NCBI GenBank assembly: GCA_029265315.1 | Contig: JAJUJM010000009.1 | Coordinates: forward strand, 38,823 to 102,822 | Source of the DNA: Actinomycetota bacterium | GTDB lineage: Bacteria; Actinomycetota; Coriobacteriia; Anaerosomatales; PHET01 | Length of the DNA stretch: 64,000 nt | Direction of reading: 5' to 3' | In this document: in pieces, positions 32,652 through 41,508 of the stretch | How positions within the stretch are numbered: the first letter of the stretch is position 1 | Layout of the letters: every line of letters begins with the position of its first letter | Notes under the pieces: model-generated | Database searches by the model: none | Seen by the model: the letters and a program-made list of their open reading frames with translations, nothing else | Told to the model about the DNA's origin: nothing | Position numbers and translations under genes: made by a program

Positions 32652-35519
32652 GACGCGCGCGCTGGGCAAGCGTTCCACGTCCGCGACAGGAAGCGCCTCG
32701 AGAAAGCGCGCGCCATAGTTCATCCGCACGACACGGGAGTCGGCGATGACGAGACATCCCGTGTCCTCGCGTGACCTGATCAGCCGCCCCGCAGCCTGTT
32801 TGAGCTCGATGACGGCTTCGGGCAGGACGTAGCGAGACCACGCCGCGCGACCCTCTCGACGCCCCCGCTCGCACGACAATGGGTCTGACGGAAGTCCGAA
32901 CGGCAACCTAGGCACGACGACGCATCGCAGCGTGTCGCCCTTGGCGTCGAAACCCTCCCAGAAACTCTTCAGGGCGAACAACGACAGTCTCTCGTCGGCG
33001 AGGAACTCGTCCCGGAGTCGTTTGGCGGACGTGCCGCGTCGCTGCATGATGAGGTCCAGACCCGCCGCGCGCAGCTTGGGCTCGAGCAGCGCGTGCAGTC
33101 GCTCCATGTCGCGCCGGTTCGTGAACAGCGTCAAGACGCTGCCGCCCATCGCGATGTGCACGTCCTCGAGCAGCGACTCGATCGCCGGCAGGTAGCCGTC
33201 GGCACGTGGATCGGGGAGGTCGGTGGGCACGAACACAGCCATCTGCCTCTCGAAGTCATAGCTCGACGACAGACGCAATACGCTCCAGCGGTCAGGCGGG
33301 AGCAGGTCCAGGCCCACCCCGTGAGCGAAGTGATCGAACGATTCGCCGGTCGCGATGGTCGCAGACGTGAACACGACACTGCTGACCCGGGGATACAGGT
33401 CTTCGGCGAGCACCTCTCCCACGTCGAGACGCGCGGCGGTGAGCCTCTCGGCGTCGACGCCCCTTCTCCGGTCCAACGCGACGGAATAGACAAGCCCGTC
33501 GTCTTCACCGTCCAAGACCGCGACGACCCCGTGGTGCTGATCCGCCAGGCGCGTGAGAAGTCCCGCGAGATCAGCACGCTGGTCGCCGGTCTCGCTCCCG
33601 AGTTCCTCGAGCGCGGTCACCAGCGCCCGTCCGTCGGCGAGCAGACGCTCGAGCCGTTTCGCCAAGGACGCCCCGGTCGACGCGACGACGCCCCACGGAC
33701 CGCTCTGACGGACCTCCTGGGTGACCCACAGCTCCGCGGTGTCGTAGTCAGACGAACCGGCCAGCGGCGCCAGGTCCTTCACGAACTCGAACAGCGAGTC
33801 GTTCAACGTGGAGCAGCGCTGGCACTCCTCCTGCATGCGCGCGATCGCTGCAAGGGCCCCGGCGGCCTCCGGGACTGCCCGCAGGGAGCGTCGCAGGGAC
33901 TCGAGCAGCCCCCCTCGCTTACCGTGCAACGCCGCCAGGACCAGGGCCAGCTCGCTGTGTGAGGCGCCAACCGTCAGCTGCTTACGCGCCTCGGATTCAG
34001 CGGCATGGGCCTCGTCGATGACCCAGTGGCGGACCGGGGGCAGAATCCCCCCTTGGGCGACCACGTCACGGAACAGCAGCGCGTGATTGGTCACGACGAC
34101 ATGCGAACTTGACGCCCGTCTGCGAACGCCGTGCAGGTAGCATAGGGCCGGGTAGTACCGACACCGTCGGCGAGTGCAGTCCGCTTGGTTGGCTTGTATC
34201 GAGCCGCGCACGTCGCGTTGCCAGTGGACGTTGATGGCATCCAGGTCTCCCCATGAGCTCTGGCTGACCCACGCCAGGAGCATGCCGACCGTGGAGATGC
34301 GCTCCGGGTCGCTCGTATCGTCGAGCTCAGAGGCCGCCCGCTCCAGCTTTCGCAGACACGGATAGTGTTCGTAGCCCTTCAGGGCGACGTAGCGCAGCTC
34401 GTCCCCCGTCGTCCGCTCGAGCGCATCGGCCAGACGTGGGAGTTCGTGGTACACGAGCTGGTCCATGAGCGCGTTGGTCTTGGTGGCGACACCCACACCC
34501 ACCCGGTTCAGGGTCGCGAACAGCGCTGCCGGTACCAGGTAGGCCACGGACTTGCCCACGCCGGTCCCGGCTTCGATGGCCGCCATCGTCGCATGGTCGA
34601 ACGACTCGACCACCGCCCGCGCCATCTGGACCTGCTCCTCGCGCTGTTCGTAGCCCTCATACATCAGACCCGCGATACCCTCGTCGCTGAAGTGCGAACA
34701 GACCTCTTCAGCGCCAGGGCACTCACACGTGACCTCAGCGGCGTCCTCCAGGTCATCGGCCTTGTCGGATGCGACCCTGCGGCGCCGGACCTCCTTGAGG
34801 TCGCAGGGACCACGGGACAGTCCGGCCCCGACCTGCCGTATCCAGCGACGCTCCGGCCACGATGCGCCCTCGGCAAGCATCGAAAGTCGATGCAGCAGGC
34901 CCGGATCCAGGTCTGAGAGCCCTACGAGCGCGCAACGCCAGACGCGACACAGGGCCTCGACGTCGTATGTGGCCCGATGTGATGCTCCCTCGATGCCTGG
35001 CGCGAATGCGGCCGCGAGGTCCTGGAGACGGTGGCTGCTCAGGCGCGGCATGCCCAGACGACAGAGCGCCAGGGAATCGATCCAACGCTCAGGGGGCGGA
35101 ACGTCGTGTCGCGCCATCGAAGCGAAGACACGATCGAAGGCCGCATTGTGTGCTACCACGTCACGATCGCCGATGAAATCGATGAGGGACCCCACGGCGC
35201 TCTCGGCGCACGGACAGCCGGCCACGTCATCATCGGTGATCCCCGTGAGCTTGGTGATCTCGACCGGTATGGGGACGAGCGGGTCGACCAGCGTCGAGAA
35301 ACGGTCCACGACCTCCGGACCGCGCATGATGGCCGCGGCCACTTCGATGATCCGATCACGCGCAGGGTCATAGCCGGTCGTCTCAAGGTCGACGACACAC
35401 ACCTCTTCTTCGAAACCGAAGGCCGCTTCATGCGCACGTCGAGCCAACGTCGCGTACGCGGCGCATACATCAGGGTCCGTGCCCGGGACGATGATCGACT
35501 GCAGGGTCGTCCGGTCCAT
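32610..35519 (-). CDS. dinG: DinG-family helicase with N-terminal 3'-5' exonuclease domain
   Basis: 969 residues. Residues 40-200 are a DnaQ-type exonuclease (VVDLETTGYDP, LTGITDDDV, VVAHNAAFDRVF, and a late HRATYDVEAL). The helicase part has Walker A EAGTGVGKS, a cysteine set for an iron-sulfur cluster (CTRRCRYYPALCY and an upstream CLRK), the DEAH box in WVIDEAHAAES, and motif VI-like QAAGRLIRSREDTGC. Such proteins unwind DNA or DNA-RNA structures. The gene is convergent with pafBC, the likely damage-response regulator, and may belong to its regulon (inference). Confidence 0.88.
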   Translation of the reverse strand: MDRTTLQSIIVPGTDPDVCAAYATLARRAHEAAFGFEEEVCVVDLETTGYDPARDRIIEVAAAIMRGPEVVDRFSTLVDPLVPIPVEITKLTGITDDDVAGCPCAESAVGSLIDFIGDRDVVAHNAAFDRVFASMARHDVPPPERWIDSLALCRLGMPRLSSHRLQDLAAAFAPGIEGASHRATYDVEALCRVWRCALVGLSDLDPGLLHRLSMLAEGASWPERRWIRQVGAGLSRGPCDLKEVRRRRVASDKADDLEDAAEVTCECPGAEEVCSHFSDEGIAGLMYEGYEQREEQVQMARAVVESFDHATMAAIEAGTGVGKSVAYLVPAALFATLNRVGVGVATKTNALMDQLVYHELPRLADALERTTGDELRYVALKGYEHYPCLRKLERAASELDDTSDPERISTVGMLLAWVSQSSWGDLDAINVHWQRDVRGSIQANQADCTRRRCRYYPALCYLHGVRRRASSSHVVVTNHALLFRDVVAQGGILPPVRHWVIDEAHAAESEARKQLTVGASHSELALVLAALHGKRGGLLESLRRSLRAVPEAAGALAAIARMQEECQRCSTLNDSLFEFVKDLAPLAGSSDYDTAELWVTQEVRQSGPWGVVASTGASLAKRLERLLADGRALVTALEELGSETGDQRADLAGLLTRLADQHHGVVAVLDGEDDGLVYSVALDRRRGVDAERLTAARLDVGEVLAEDLYPRVSSVVFTSATIATGESFDHFAHGVGLDLLPPDRWSVLRLSSSYDFERQMAVFVPTDLPDPRADGYLPAIESLLEDVHIAMGGSVLTLFTNRRDMERLHALLEPKLRAAGLDLIMQRRGTSAKRLRDEFLADERLSLFALKSFWEGFDAKGDTLRCVVVPRLPFGLPSDPLSCERGRREGRAAWSRYVLPEAVIELKQAAGRLIRSREDTGCLVIADSRVVRMNYGARFLEALPVADVERLPSARVSAEIGRRFGPGAR

Positions 35520-35565
35520 GCCCGCCAGCGTAACACCCGGCCCTGACGATGAGGCGAGGAAACGA

Positions 35566-35595
35566 AGCGACCGCCCTCGGTTCCGGGCGGTCGCT
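35566..35595 (-). terminator. Terminator after the membrane-anchored DUF4878-like gene
   Basis: AGCGACCGCCC (35566-35576) and GGGCGGTCGCT (35585-35595) form a perfect 11-bp stem with an 8-nt loop; on the minus strand TCGTTTCC follows. It lies 31 bp after the stop at 35627. Confidence 0.75.
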
Positions 35596-35626
35596 CAGTC
35601 GGTTCGGTTCCGTGTGGCTTGAAAAG

Positions 35627-36181
35627 CTACTTCATCCCGGTGACGGCCTTGCTCTCAACGAGCCACTGTCCGTCCTTCTTCACGAAGGTCCACGTGTTCT
35701 CGAAGGTGCCGTACTGGCCCGTGACCTGCTCGACCTTGACGGTGGCCTTATCGCCTTCGACGGTGGCACCGGTGACCTTGAACTCCTTGATGCCGTAGCC
35801 GGTCACCTGCTCTTTGAGAGCCTCGGGTGAGTTGCCTGCCTTCTTGTCGGCGGGCAGTGCGTCGAACGCCGCCTGCCAGTCGCCCTTCTCACACGCCGTG
35901 TAGTACGCCGTCACGAACGCCTCGGGCTCAGTGCCCTTCGGCACCTTGGTGGCCTTGGCGGGGTCGAACTGGGCAGGGGTCGTCTGGCCACCCATCCCTG
36001 TGGGCGGCATCTGCTGACCTGTCGCGCCGCTCGTGGCGCCCTGGACGGTCGGCTCGGGAATCGATGCCGCCTGGCTCTGCTGGTAGATCAACACGCCGAC
36101 GATCGCGGCCAGCAAGGCAGCGATGACGACGAGTCCTATCACGATGGTCTGCTGATTGGTGGTGGTGGCCTGCTCCGACAT
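35627..36181 (-). CDS. Membrane-anchored protein with NTF2-like (DUF4878-type) domain
   Basis: 184 residues from ATG 36181 (AAAGGAAG upstream); a 38-codon extension is leader. A short cytoplasmic tail, one membrane helix (IVIGLVVIAALLAAIVGVLIY), a Thr/Gly/Gln-rich linker, then a domain with EAFVTAYYTACEKGDWQAAFDALPADKK and ENTWTFVKKDGQWLVESKAV, the pattern of NTF2-like DUF4878 lipoproteins. Likely extracytoplasmic; ligand and function unknown. Confidence 0.65.
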   Translation of the reverse strand: MSEQATTTNQQTIVIGLVVIAALLAAIVGVLIYQQSQAASIPEPTVQGATSGATGQQMPPTGMGGQTTPAQFDPAKATKVPKGTEPEAFVTAYYTACEKGDWQAAFDALPADKKAGNSPEALKEQVTGYGIKEFKVTGATVEGDKATVKVEQVTGQYGTFENTWTFVKKDGQWLVESKAVTGMK

Positions 36182-36288
36182 CTGCTTCCTTTCTTCGTGC
36201 TTGCCTGAACAGCGCGTTCGCGCCGGCACAGCATACTCCGCCACGCCGTGGGCGCATAGTGTCACGCCGCGCGGTGTACCATGAGCGA

Positions 36289-36957
36289 ATGGCACGCCAA
36301 CGCAGTGTATTCGACGTCGTGGGCCCGGTCATGGTCGGGCCGAGCTCGAGCCATACCGCCGGAGCGGTCCGCTTGGGAGCTCTGGCCGCGTCCATCCTCG
36401 GCGCCTGTCCGACACGCGCGCATATCGGTCTGCACGGCTCGTTCGCCTCCACCGGTCGCGGTCACGGCACCGACCTCGCACTCGTGGCCGGGCTTCTGGG
36501 CATGCGACCGGACGACGCCCGGATACCTCATTCGTTCGACCACGCCCGACACGCCGGGCTGCATCTCACCTTCGATGTCGTGGACCTCGGCGAAGTCCAC
36601 CCGAACTCGGCCCGGTTCGACCTCGAGGCTGAGGGGCGTTCGGTCGAGGTGTGCGGCTCCTCGCTCGGCGGCGGCGATGTCGCCGTGTGGAGCATCGACG
36701 GCTTCGACGTCGAGATCGACGGCGAACTGCCCGTGCTGCTCGTGGACCACGAGGACCGCTTGGGTGAGATCGCCGCCGTCACCGGACTGCTCGCGCAAGG
36801 CGGCTTCAACATCGCGCGCATGCGAGTGAGCCGGGAAAGCCGCGGGGCGCGTGCCCTCATGCTGATCGAGACCGACATCGCAGTCGATGAGGAGACGCGA
36901 CGGCGTGTCGAAGCGTTGCCTGGCGTCTCGAGCACCCGATGCGTTCAAGCGGTTTGA
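36289..36957 (+). CDS. sdaAB: L-serine dehydratase, beta subunit (with ACT domain)
   Basis: 222 residues from ATG 36289. The N-terminal part carries SVFDVVGPVMVGPSSSHTAGAVRLG, the substrate-binding SSSHTAG loop of the iron-sulfur serine dehydratases. The end is an ACT domain (LPVLLVDHEDRLGEIAAVTGLLAQGGFNIARMRVSR). With the alpha subunit (41509-42423) it deaminates serine to pyruvate and ammonia. In most two-subunit systems the genes are adjacent; here the feo operon and a secreted protein gene lie between them. Confidence 0.9.
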   Translation: MARQRSVFDVVGPVMVGPSSSHTAGAVRLGALAASILGACPTRAHIGLHGSFASTGRGHGTDLALVAGLLGMRPDDARIPHSFDHARHAGLHLTFDVVDLGEVHPNSARFDLEAEGRSVEVCGSSLGGGDVAVWSIDGFDVEIDGELPVLLVDHEDRLGEIAAVTGLLAQGGFNIARMRVSRESRGARALMLIETDIAVDEETRRRVEALPGVSSTRCVQAV

Positions 36958-36969
36958 TGGGCCGCCTGT

Positions 36970-37497
36970 TCAATCGACGTCGTCCGCGGGGACATGAGCC
37001 GGCGCCGAGGGAGACCACGCGGCGCTCGACGGGTCGGTGAACAATCTCATCTCAGGCGAGGGGACGAACCCGAAGCGTTCGTAGAGCCCCTTGCCCGCCG
37101 GACTGAAGTGGAGCGAGACCACGTCCGCTCCGTTCTCCTTGGCGTAGCGGACGGCGGCATCCAGCAGGACGGTCGCCACCCCACGCCGTCTCGCTTCAGG
37201 CACCACGTACAGCGCGAGCACGTAGGCCTGTCGACCACTGAGGTTACGCACCGTGGGAGGCACCCGCTCCCAGAGGACCGCGACGGAGCCCACGGGGCGA
37301 CCACCCGATTCAGCGATCCACGCCACGAAGTCTCCGCGCTCGCTCGCCTCCCTCACGTACGTTTCGTACAGCGGAGCGAGTTGCCCGAGGCGCGCCTCGT
37401 CGGTCCATCCCATGTCCCGGAACATGGCCAAGCGGAACGACACGAGCAAAGCGAGGTCGTGCTCGTCAGCCCATCTGATGGAAGGCGTGTCACTCAT
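36970..37497 (-). CDS. GNAT-family N-acetyltransferase
   Basis: 175 residues from ATG 37497. Standard GNAT layout: IRWADEHDLALLVSFRLAMFRDMGW at the start, YVLALYVVPEARRRGVATVLLDAAVRYA as the acetyl-CoA loop, and SLHFSPAGKGLYERFGFVP. The MFRDMGW opening is common in GNATs of unknown acceptor. It lies 50 bp downstream of the zinc-ribbon gene and is convergent with sdaAB. No substrate can be named. Confidence 0.8.
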   Translation of the reverse strand: MSDTPSIRWADEHDLALLVSFRLAMFRDMGWTDEARLGQLAPLYETYVREASERGDFVAWIAESGGRPVGSVAVLWERVPPTVRNLSGRQAYVLALYVVPEARRRGVATVLLDAAVRYAKENGADVVSLHFSPAGKGLYERFGFVPSPEMRLFTDPSSAAWSPSAPAHVPADDVD

Positions 37498-37547
37498 GAG
37501 GGCGAGTGTAGCGCACGTCCCTCCGGCTTGAGCCGTCCACGCGGCCT

Positions 37548-37760
37548 TCACCGCTCAAGCGGCGTCCCCGGATGCTCCGGGTCCTCGTCAGCGCAGTCAC
37601 TCGGCATCGCGGCGGGAGCGAGCGTCGTTGCGCACGCGGACTTCGAGTCGCACAGCGTGCAGGAACCGGTGCACCCCACGACCTTCAACGTGTTACAGCG
37701 AGGACAGCGGACCTCTGGGGACTCGAGGCCGCAGTTCGGGCATATGGGCAGTATGGACAT
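37548..37760 (-). CDS. Small Cys-rich zinc-ribbon protein after feoB
   Basis: 70 residues starting directly after the feoB stop. Nine cysteines: a zinc ribbon (PICPNCGLESPEVRCPRCNTLKVVGC) followed by GCTGSCTLCDSKSAC, and a polar tail with DCADEDPEHP. No membrane helix. Its place as third gene of the feo operon is where FeoC or FeoB-associated Cys-rich proteins are found in other bacteria, but the sequence is different. A role as metal sensor or chaperone is a guess from position. Confidence 0.65.
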   Translation of the reverse strand: MSILPICPNCGLESPEVRCPRCNTLKVVGCTGSCTLCDSKSACATTLAPAAMPSDCADEDPEHPGTPLER

Positions 37761-39647
37761 TCAGAACAACCCCATCAGCCGCGCGATCAACCCGCCGGTG
37801 ATGAAGGCCACGGCGATCGAGCTCGCGAACAGACCGGCGAAGTAGATCACTCCTCGTTCCTTCAAGATGACCATCGCGGAAGCGATGCAGGGCACGAACA
37901 GCGTGATGGTGACCATGCCGACGAGCAGCTGCACATCGGTCAGGTTCATCGTGAAGAAGCCCGTCGCACCGAAATCGCGCCGGACGAAGCCCATCACGAA
38001 CGCCGTCGCAGCCTCGGCGGGCAGACCCAGCCACCGCACCGTCAGCGGTCGGGCGACATCGATGACCCAACCGAGCGCCCCCGTCACCTTGAGCACCGAG
38101 ATGAGCAGGGCGCCGGCGGCGAAGAACAGCGTCACCTCTTTCATGAAGTTCCACACCTTCGTCGCGCTCTTGCGCACGACGTTGTCAAGGCGTGGCACCC
38201 TCAGACTGGGCAGGTCGATGAGCAGGTCGCTCGATCGCCCCGGCACGAGCTTGTTCAACACAGTGCCCACCAGACCGAACACCAGCACGAGAAAACCCAC
38301 ATAGAGCGCTGAGAACAGCCACCCCGACCGCGCCATGAGGCCCGCTATGACGGCGAGCTGCGCGGAACACGGCACCGCGATGGCCATCAAGGCGGTGGCT
38401 ATGAACCGTTCGCGTCTGCTCCCCAGGATGCGGGTGGTCAGAGTGCCCATCGTCACACAGCCCAACCCCAGGATGAGAGGGATGACAGCGCGCCCGTTCA
38501 GGCCGACGGCGGCCAGAGAACGGTCGGCCAGCGCGGCGATCCTCGGCAGATACCCCGAATCCTCCAGCAAGGCCATCAACACCTGGAATCCGGCGACCAG
38601 CGGCAGGATCACGCCGATGAGGTAGGTGGGGGTCATCGTCAACACGCCGAATTCACCGGCGAGCACCGTGAAAGGTACCGAGCCCTCGGCGAACACGCTG
38701 CCCACCAACCGCTGCGCGAACGGCACCCAGTAGCCGAGCATGAGCGTCTCCTCGAGCACGCCCACCAGCCCGCCGGCGATCCACTGGCCGAGCACCACCC
38801 ACATGGCGTACAGGAGGGCGAGCAGAAGCGGGACCCCCGTGGCCGGATGCATCATCCAGTGGGACAGCCTCGCAGAGAATGACGCTCCCTGGGTGGTCTC
38901 AGAGATCACGTGGCGACAGATGTCGTTGACCCGCTCACGCCGCCTCAGGTAGATCGCGTCCCGCATCCTTCCCGGTTCCACCCCGTGACGCTCGCTCACG
39001 ACCTCATCGCCCTCGAGCACCATCAGCGCTTCCGCACGCGAACCCACCCGGGCCGCCATCTCCACGAGACTGGCCTCGAGTTCGTGGTCGGCATGCCCGG
39101 TGCGCGCCCGCATGATGGCGGACCTGAGCTCGTCGAGCCCCGCGCCGGTCACCGCCACGGTCTCGATCACCGGGACCCCCAACAGGTCCTCAAGCAGGTC
39201 GCGATCGATGGCAACGCCCTTCTTGCGAGCCTCATCAGCCATGTTGAGCGCCACGACCATCCTCTTGCCCATGTCGATGAGTTGGAGGGTCAGGAAGAGG
39301 TCGCGCTCCAGGTGCACGGCATCGACCACGTTGAGCACGACGTCGGCGGTCAGGATGATGTCACGTGCCACCCGTTCCTCGTCGTTGAAGCTCGAGACCC
39401 CGTATACGCCGGGCGTGTCCACCACGTCGATGTCACCGAATCGGCCGCGCGTCAGTTCGACGGTCGTCCCGGGGAAGTTCGACACATCGACGTAGGTCCC
39501 GGTGAACGCGGCGAAGACCACGGACTTCCCGACGTTGGGGTTGCCTGCAAGGACGAGCGTGTCGACCCCGCTGCGGGCCTCTGTGCCCGACGGGTGACAG
39601 TGGCACGGCGCGTCGGCCTGCCTGCCGGGGTCCGCAGTAGGCGACAT
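37761..39647 (-). CDS. feoB: Ferrous iron transport protein FeoB
   Basis: 628 residues from ATG 39647, whose A is shared with the feoA stop (TGATG). The G domain has GNPNVGKS (G1), TTVEL (G2), DTPGVYG (G3) and NMADE (G4, NxxD form). After it come the helical GDI region and the membrane part with two Gate motifs (ALLEDSGYLPRIAAL, MKEVTLFFAAG and the PCSAQLAVI stretch). It takes up Fe2+ driven or gated by GTP. N-terminal DAPCHCHPSG is a small Cys/His extension. Confidence 0.93.
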   Translation of the reverse strand: MSPTADPGRQADAPCHCHPSGTEARSGVDTLVLAGNPNVGKSVVFAAFTGTYVDVSNFPGTTVELTRGRFGDIDVVDTPGVYGVSSFNDEERVARDIILTADVVLNVVDAVHLERDLFLTLQLIDMGKRMVVALNMADEARKKGVAIDRDLLEDLLGVPVIETVAVTGAGLDELRSAIMRARTGHADHELEASLVEMAARVGSRAEALMVLEGDEVVSERHGVEPGRMRDAIYLRRRERVNDICRHVISETTQGASFSARLSHWMMHPATGVPLLLALLYAMWVVLGQWIAGGLVGVLEETLMLGYWVPFAQRLVGSVFAEGSVPFTVLAGEFGVLTMTPTYLIGVILPLVAGFQVLMALLEDSGYLPRIAALADRSLAAVGLNGRAVIPLILGLGCVTMGTLTTRILGSRRERFIATALMAIAVPCSAQLAVIAGLMARSGWLFSALYVGFLVLVFGLVGTVLNKLVPGRSSDLLIDLPSLRVPRLDNVVRKSATKVWNFMKEVTLFFAAGALLISVLKVTGALGWVIDVARPLTVRWLGLPAEAATAFVMGFVRRDFGATGFFTMNLTDVQLLVGMVTITLFVPCIASAMVILKERGVIYFAGLFASSIAVAFITGGLIARLMGLF

Positions 39648-39919
39648 CAGCGACCTTCCCGCTTTCTCACGCGGATTCGGTCGGCCAAAGAACGCCCGAC
39701 CGCTATCTCCTGCCGCCCGCTCCTCACGACGATGGGTCCGGCCGGTATGCGGGTGATACATTCGACGCAAGCACCCTCGGCCATTCCGAACCGAAGCGCT
39801 TGGACCCGTGCGTGCTCATCGTCCACGGCGACGATCTGCACGCGATCGCCTTTGCGAGCGCTGGACAGCGGACATGTCTCGCACGTGCTCGGGTCGAATT
39901 GGGACCGGTCTGACGACAT
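39647..39919 (-). CDS. feoA: FeoA-domain protein
   Basis: 90 residues from ATG 39919 (GGAGAG upstream). The SH3-like FeoA core reads PLSSARKGDRVQIVAVDDEHARVQALRFGMAEGACVECI, ending IAVGRSLADRIRV. Three cysteines in STCETCPLSS precede it. FeoA binds the FeoB complex in the cytoplasm. An ATG 16 codons upstream would lie at the predicted transcript start and is less likely. Confidence 0.85.
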   Translation of the reverse strand: MSSDRSQFDPSTCETCPLSSARKGDRVQIVAVDDEHARVQALRFGMAEGACVECITRIPAGPIVVRSGRQEIAVGRSLADRIRVRKREGR

Positions 39920-39945
39920 CGCGGGGCTCTCCTCGTGAGTGCAAT

Positions 39946-40004
39946 TAGTATATGCTAAGTACGACAATACGCATATACTATGTCGTGCTTCCCTGAAACG
40001 TCAA
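39946..40004 (-). promoter_or_regulatory. feo promoter with inverted-repeat operator
   Basis: Minus-strand TTGACG (40004-39999), an 18-bp spacer and TAGTAT (39980-39975) form the promoter, with start near 39968. A perfect 10-bp inverted repeat, TAGTATATGC (39946-39955) and GCATATACTA (39971-39980), covers the -10 and the start region. The left copy lies within TTAGTATATGCTAA, a near-palindrome recalling DtxR-type iron boxes. Iron-dependent repression is the likely meaning. Confidence 0.65.
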
Positions 40005-40041
40005 GCGCCCTGTACCGGCACCTCCAGCTTGCGATGACGTC

Positions 40042-41346
40042 TCAGCGCGCGACGAAGTACTTGGAGTAGCCGTCCGGCCTGGCCGCCGTCGACCCGCCAT
40101 ACGTGACATCGAGCCTGTACGCGCCGATTCGCGAGATCGGCACTCTCAAGAGGTACGGCGTCGTGGTCGAGGTGCCCGCTCCGTAGGATGCACTGCCCGT
40201 GACGACTTTTCGCCAGTCAGTCGCAGGGGTCGCCGGGCCACCATGTGCGCCGCCCTTGGTCGCGTAGAGCGTCCACGTGATCCGGCCCTTCGCCGCCGCG
40301 GCGGACCCTATCGTCGATCGCCACACCTTCGTTCCCCGCCTCTGTGTGGACGAGACGGACACCTGCCGCATCGCGGGTGACCGCCTGGGGACGTGGCGTT
40401 TGACGGCGGACGACGCGCCGAACCGGAAGAATCGACGGCTGCCGTCGGGAATCTCCTGTATCTCAACCGTGTGACGCTGCCGGTACCAGACCGCTCGAGT
40501 CCGAGGGTCAAACGGCGTGGTGCCGATTCGCACCCGCCCGTAGGTGAGGACCCCGGGGGATACGAAGCCAAGGCGCGGCCACACCGTGGGGTCGGCCCCG
40601 AACACGAGCTGGCTCATCCCCGGCACCGGAACGGTCATGTCCGACCACGACTCGGCCGCCCCCGGTGAGTACTGCTGGACTCGACGGAAACCCTTTCCGT
40701 CGAATGACGCCTCGATGCAGCCAGCGAGGGTACGGGGTCCCCCGGGGCCGGTCGCGCTCGTGGATCCGCTCACCCTCACACCCCACGGCGTGGGAACGAC
40801 CGCCAGCGCACTGTGGACGGGTTGGTAGCGCCACTCGAAGGTCATGGTGGCGGGTTCACTCGCTTGTGACAGCGGGGTCTCCGGCTCCTCAAGCGCTCTG
40901 ACCTCGAGTTCGATCGGCGTGTTCGCGGGAAACACCGTGGATCGCCCTCCGCTGCGATTCGGAACGGCTCCCAGCGGAAGACGCCACAGCGCCCATCCGT
41001 CTCCGCTGAACAGAATGTCCAGGCCGACGTCGCGTACGACTGGAGCCCGCGGGTCGTCCGGAGTGATGGTTTCGAACGCTGACCGGCAGATGAAGGACCA
41101 GCCCTCGGAAGGGCTGCTCACGTGGTATGCGGTCGCACCGCGGACCAGGGTCCACGTGAAATACAGGTCATGCCCCGTGTCCCCGGGGTCCACGCCTTCG
41201 CGAAATTCCGCGGCGGCGTAGACATCGACCAACTGGGGCTTCGCGGGTGCCGAGAGCGCGATGGGCGGCGTACAAAGCGCGCTGACGACCGCGACGACGA
41301 ATGCTATCGTCAGCTTGTGGATCCGGAGATGATTCGATGCAGTCAT
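40042..41346 (-). CDS. Secreted protein of unknown function
   Basis: 434 residues from ATG 41346 (GGAGG about 9 bp upstream); the longer frame is not supported. Signal peptide: RIHKLTIAFVVAVVSALCTPPIALSA. The mature chain looks beta-rich, with fibronectin-like stretches (DLYFTWTLVRGATAYHVSS, PIELEVRAL) and a C-terminal repeat-like half (TGRITWTLYATKGG-type segment, SRIGAYRLDVTYGG). Few cysteines. No enzyme motif is seen; a surface or matrix protein is possible. Confidence 0.6.
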   Translation of the reverse strand: MTASNHLRIHKLTIAFVVAVVSALCTPPIALSAPAKPQLVDVYAAAEFREGVDPGDTGHDLYFTWTLVRGATAYHVSSPSEGWSFICRSAFETITPDDPRAPVVRDVGLDILFSGDGWALWRLPLGAVPNRSGGRSTVFPANTPIELEVRALEEPETPLSQASEPATMTFEWRYQPVHSALAVVPTPWGVRVSGSTSATGPGGPRTLAGCIEASFDGKGFRRVQQYSPGAAESWSDMTVPVPGMSQLVFGADPTVWPRLGFVSPGVLTYGRVRIGTTPFDPRTRAVWYRQRHTVEIQEIPDGSRRFFRFGASSAVKRHVPRRSPAMRQVSVSSTQRRGTKVWRSTIGSAAAAKGRITWTLYATKGGAHGGPATPATDWRKVVTGSASYGAGTSTTTPYLLRVPISRIGAYRLDVTYGGSTAARPDGYSKYFVAR

Positions 41347-41508
41347 CGTAGATGACCTCCTGCAATTACCGGCCGGCGGACTCATCCTAGTCCGTCCGAG
41401 CCCTCTCGTGGAAGCGGAGCTCGGTCGGAGCCGTCGCGCCGGACTCCCCGCGACGTACAATCGAGAGGGCGTCCCTCGAAGGTCCTCGAATGAGAAGCGG
41501 GTGCTCAG

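Noticed and set aside
36289..36957. Frameshift or loss separating serine dehydratase subunits
   Set aside because: Both subunits are complete with their own motifs; they are just encoded apart.
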